Shown: in pieces, positions 61,074-64,000 of the stretch | Layout of the letters: the number at the start of each line of letters is the position of its first letter | How positions within the stretch are numbered: the stretch's first letter is position 1 | NCBI GenBank assembly: GCA_029953615.1 | Contig: CP124529.1 | Location: 2,322,998-2,386,997 of the forward strand | Direction of reading: 5' to 3' | DNA length: 64,000 nucleotides | Origin: Pseudomonas putida | GTDB lineage: Bacteria; Pseudomonadota; Gammaproteobacteria; Pseudomonadales; Pseudomonadaceae | Notes under the pieces: generated by a model | Database searches by the model: none | What the model saw: the letters and a program-made list of their open reading frames with translations, nothing else | What the model was told of the DNA's origin: nothing | Program-made: the position numbers and the translations under genes

Positions 61074-63628
61074 TCGAAGGTATTGCGTATGCCATCGCTG
61101 CCCTCGGTGTTTTGCTGGTACTGCTGCTGGTTCAACGCCTGCTGCAGGTGGATGCCGAACTCAAGCTGAAGAAGCATCGTTCGAAAGATGCCGGCCTTGC
61201 CGACCTGCTGAACCATGCGGCGATGGTCGACGATGGCGTTATCGTGGGCAAGAACGGCGCCTTCATGGCCGCTTGGCTGTACCGCGGAGATGACAACGCC
61301 AGCAGCACCGAAGCGCAGCGCGAACTGGTTTCGCTGCGCATCAACCAGGCCTTGGCCGGCCTGGGTAACGGCTGGATGATCCACGTCGATGCGGTGCGCC
61401 GTCCGGCGTCGAACTACTCTGCAAAAGGTGTCTCGCACTTCGCTGACAGCCTGACTGCAGCCATCGACGAAGAGCGCCGTGCGTACTTCGAATCGCTGGG
61501 GACCATGTACGAAGGTTATTTCGTGCTGACCCTCACCTATTTCCCACCGATGCTGGCGCAACAGAAATTCGTTGAACTGATGTTCGACGACGACACTGCG
61601 CCGCCAGACGCAAAGGCTCGTACACGTAACCTGATCGAGCAATTCAAGCGTGACTGTCTCGGCGTCGAAGGCAGCCTTTCCTCGGTGCTCAAGTTGACGC
61701 GCCTCAAAGGCAACCGCATGGTTACCGAGGAAGGTGCCGAGATCACCCATGACGACCTGCTCAGCTGGGTGCAGTTCTGTGTCACTGGTGTAAGCCAGCC
61801 GGTCCTGCTGCCAAGCAACCCGATGTACCTGGATGCTGTCATCGGCGGCAAGGAACTTTGGGGGGGCGTAGTACCCAAAATTGGTCGTAACTTCGTCCAG
61901 GTAGTGGCCATCGAAGGGTTCCCGCTGGAGTCAGCCCCCGGCATTCTCGCGGCACTGGCTGAACTGCCTTGCGAATACCGCTGGTCCAGCCGCTTCATTT
62001 TCATGGACACCCATGAGGCGGTCCAGCACCTGGAAAAGTACCGCAAGAAGTGGAAGCAGAAAGTTCGCGGTTTCTTCGACCAGGTATTCAATACCAACAA
62101 TGGCAACATCGACCAGGACGCCCTGGCCATGGTGCAGGACGCCGCCGACGCGATCGCCGAAGTCAATAGCGGCCTGGTTGCGCAGGGGTACTACACCAGT
62201 GTAGTGGTGCTCATGAATGAGGACCGTGCCCAGCTGGAAGAAGCTGCCCGCAAGGTCGAGAAAGCCATCGAGCGCATGGGCTTCGCCGCCCGCATCGAAT
62301 CGATCAACACGCTCGACGCCTACCTCGGCAGCCTGCCTGGGCACGGCGTGGAAAACGTGCGGCGGCCGCTGATCAACACCCTCAACCTGGCCGACCTGCT
62401 GCCTACCAGCAGCATCTGGACCGGCAGTGCCGATGCCCCCTGCCCGCTCTACCCGCCCCTGTCACCAGCGCTGATGCACTGCGTGACCAGCGGTGCCACA
62501 CCGTTCCGCCTGAACCTGCACGTGCGTGACCTGGGCCATACCTTCATGTTCGGCCCGACCGGCGCTGGCAAGTCGACACACCTGGCACTGATTGCAGCCC
62601 AGCTGCGTCGCTATCAGGGCATGTCGATTTTCGCCTTCGACAAGGGCATGTCCATGTACCCGCTGGCGGCCGGTATTCGTGCTGAAAGCGGAGGTCAGTC
62701 CGGTCGTCACTTTACCGTGGCGGCAGACGACGAGCGCCTGGCCTTCTGCCCGTTGCAATTCCTGGAAACCAAGGGCGACCGCGCCTGGGCGATGGAATGG
62801 CTGGACACCGTACTGGCGCTCAATGGCCTGGAAACCACCGCAGCGCAGCGCAACGAGATCGGCCATGCGGTGATGACCATGTACCGCGACGGCTCCCGCA
62901 CGCTGTCCGAATTCTGCATCATCGTGCAGGACGAGGCCGTGCGTGAAACCCTGCGCCAGTACACCGTCGACGGCACGATGGGCCACTTGCTCGATGCCGA
63001 GGAGGACGGCCTGGCGCTGTCCGACTTCACCGTGTTCGAGATCGAGGAGCTGATGAACCTGGGCGACAAGTACGCCTTGCCGGTGCTTCTGTACCTGTTC
63101 CGCCGCATTGAATGCGCACTCAAGGGGCAGCCCGCGGTGATCATTCTCGACGAAGCCTGGCTGATGCTCGGTCACCCTGCCTTCCGCGAGAAAATCCGCG
63201 AGTGGCTCAAGGTATTGCGTAAAGCCAACTGCCTGGTGCTGATGGCCACCCAGAGCCTGTCGGACGCGGCCAATTCGGGGATCCTCGATGTCATCGTCGA
63301 GTCCACTGCCACCAAGATCTTCCTGCCCAACGTCTATGCCCGCGACGAGGACACTGCTGCCCTCTACCGGCGCATGGGGCTGAACGCTCGGCAGATCGAA
63401 ATCCTCGCCACGGCTGTTCCCAAGCGCCAGTACTACTACGTATCGGAGAACGGCCGACGCCTCTACGACCTGGCTCTGGGCCCGTTGGCGCTGGCCTTCG
63501 TCGGCTCCTCCGACAAAGAGTCGGTGGCCGCCATCAAGCGCCTGGAAGCCAAGTACGGTGATGGCTGGGTGGCCGAATGGCTGGCGGCCAGGGGCCTCAG
63601 ATTGAACGACTATGGAGTGGCCGCATGA
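61070..63628 (+). CDS. trbE: TrbE ATPase (VirB4 family)
   Basis: TrbE (852 aa) is the large VirB4-type ATPase that powers pilus assembly and substrate transfer. Walker A is MFGPTGAGKSTHLAL (about residues 493-503) and Walker B is AVIILDEAWLML (about 690), followed by LMATQSLSDAANSG. An N-terminal hydrophobic segment (IAALGVLLVLLLVQRLL) anchors it. The length is full for the family with no break. Confidence 0.95.
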   Translation: MIEGIAYAIAALGVLLVLLLVQRLLQVDAELKLKKHRSKDAGLADLLNHAAMVDDGVIVGKNGAFMAAWLYRGDDNASSTEAQRELVSLRINQALAGLGNGWMIHVDAVRRPASNYSAKGVSHFADSLTAAIDEERRAYFESLGTMYEGYFVLTLTYFPPMLAQQKFVELMFDDDTAPPDAKARTRNLIEQFKRDCLGVEGSLSSVLKLTRLKGNRMVTEEGAEITHDDLLSWVQFCVTGVSQPVLLPSNPMYLDAVIGGKELWGGVVPKIGRNFVQVVAIEGFPLESAPGILAALAELPCEYRWSSRFIFMDTHEAVQHLEKYRKKWKQKVRGFFDQVFNTNNGNIDQDALAMVQDAADAIAEVNSGLVAQGYYTSVVVLMNEDRAQLEEAARKVEKAIERMGFAARIESINTLDAYLGSLPGHGVENVRRPLINTLNLADLLPTSSIWTGSADAPCPLYPPLSPALMHCVTSGATPFRLNLHVRDLGHTFMFGPTGAGKSTHLALIAAQLRRYQGMSIFAFDKGMSMYPLAAGIRAESGGQSGRHFTVAADDERLAFCPLQFLETKGDRAWAMEWLDTVLALNGLETTAAQRNEIGHAVMTMYRDGSRTLSEFCIIVQDEAVRETLRQYTVDGTMGHLLDAEEDGLALSDFTVFEIEELMNLGDKYALPVLLYLFRRIECALKGQPAVIILDEAWLMLGHPAFREKIREWLKVLRKANCLVLMATQSLSDAANSGILDVIVESTATKIFLPNVYARDEDTAALYRRMGLNARQIEILATAVPKRQYYYVSENGRRLYDLALGPLALAFVGSSDKESVAAIKRLEAKYGDGWVAEWLAARGLRLNDYGVAA

Positions 63629-64000
63629 GCCTCGCTGAAAGCATCAAGGGGATGGTCATGAAACGCCCCGCCAAAGCTTCCGCCATGAACGGTGAAAGCA
63701 ACACGGCCGGGCCCAAGGGCGCCGTCCTCGATAACCCGTACCTGACCGCCCGTCGTACGTGGAACGACCATGTTGGTAGCGTGGTGACTTCGCGGCAGTC
63801 CTGGCAGGTGGTAGGCATCCTTTCGATGATGGTCGCCCTCGCCGGTGTCGGCGGCATCATCCATATCGGTAGCCAGTCCAAGTTCGTGCCTTACGTCGTG
63901 GAAGTCGACAAGCTCGGCCAACCGATGGCGGTCGCGCCGGCGCAGGTGGCCCAGCCCGTCGACCTGCGGGTGGTGAAGTCACAAGTGGCCTTGTTTATCG
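63625..64000 (+). CDS. trbF: TrbF (VirB8 family), truncated by the window edge
   Basis: The frame starts at ATG 63625 in ATGA overlap with trbE and is still open at the last base. The visible 125 residues include a cytoplasmic N-terminus (DNPYLTARRTWNDHVGSVV), a membrane helix (VVGILSMMVALAGVGGIIHIG) and the start of the periplasmic domain (FVPYVVEVDKLGQPMAV), as in TrbF/VirB8. The order B-C-D-E-F matches plasmid RP4 rather than Tn4371-type elements, which place trbJ and trbL between E and F. Confidence 0.9.
   Translation, partial: MSLAESIKGMVMKRPAKASAMNGESNTAGPKGAVLDNPYLTARRTWNDHVGSVVTSRQSWQVVGILSMMVALAGVGGIIHIGSQSKFVPYVVEVDKLGQPMAVAPAQVAQPVDLRVVKSQVALFI

Overview
The window is the replication-origin end of a Pseudomonas chromosome, almost certainly from the P. 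putida group. The evidence is the gene order mnmE-yidC-yidD-rnpA-rpmH // dnaA-dnaN-recF-gyrB, two perfect ParB-site 16-mers plus one near-perfect copy, a DnaA-box cluster in the rpmH-dnaA gap, high GC content, and fourteen loci of the REP palindromes typical of P. putida. The whole-window assignment rests on pattern recognition; no database search was possible.

Layout. 1-11,250: leftward mnmE, yidC, yidD, rnpA and rpmH, the oriC gap (4315-4908), then rightward dnaA, dnaN, recF and gyrB. 11,340-21,000: an accessory stretch holding an RcnB-like periplasmic protein with a stop at codon 2, a sulfide/persulfide oxidation module (FisR-type sigma-54 activator, persulfide dioxygenase, sulfide:quinone reductase, TauE/SafE exporter), a LysR regulator, a GMC oxidoreductase and a frameshifted MFS transporter. 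21,290-37,090: housekeeping genes (PlsC/HdtS acyltransferase, gmhB, glyS, glyQ, tag, lipid A acyltransferase, TPR protein, trkA, rsmB, fmt, def, dprA, tsaC, qor, hemF, aroE). 37,220-42,400: a choline-O-sulfate module (SulP permease, choline-type binding protein, choline sulfatase, LysR regulator). 42,510-46,670: small enzymes, then trpA and trpB divergent from trpI. 46,670-58,950: small envelope and stress genes, two M3 oligopeptidases, a gamma-carbonic anhydrase, and a radical SAM gene behind a strong LexA box. 58,950-64,000: an AT-richer junction, then trbB-C-D-E-F of a conjugative (P-type) type IV secretion system that runs off the right edge. This is the left end, or a remnant, of an integrated mobile element.

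How the parts work together. The left third carries chromosome replication, segregation sites and RNA-maturation genes. The FisR module has a well-formed -24/-12 promoter and an upstream imperfect palindrome before the dioxygenase, so sulfide or persulfide sensed by three cysteines of FisR should switch on oxidation to thiosulfate or sulfite and export. The choline-sulfate module would import and hydrolyse choline-O-sulfate to choline and sulfate under its own LysR regulator.

Sequence quality. Four genes (MFS transporter, tsaC, choX-like, trpB) each carry exactly one extra base compared with a readable full-length frame. Because tsaC is normally essential, sequencing error is a serious possibility, and these calls should be re-read before any is treated as a true pseudogene. 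All four are single-base insertions.

The most interesting non-gene signals are a second DnaA-box-like cluster at bases 27-136, a large excess of perfect DnaA 9-mers up to about 44 kb, the ParB sites inside recF, the sigma-54 promoter and activator-site pair for sulfide oxidation, the LexA box at 57,863, and the junction before trbB.
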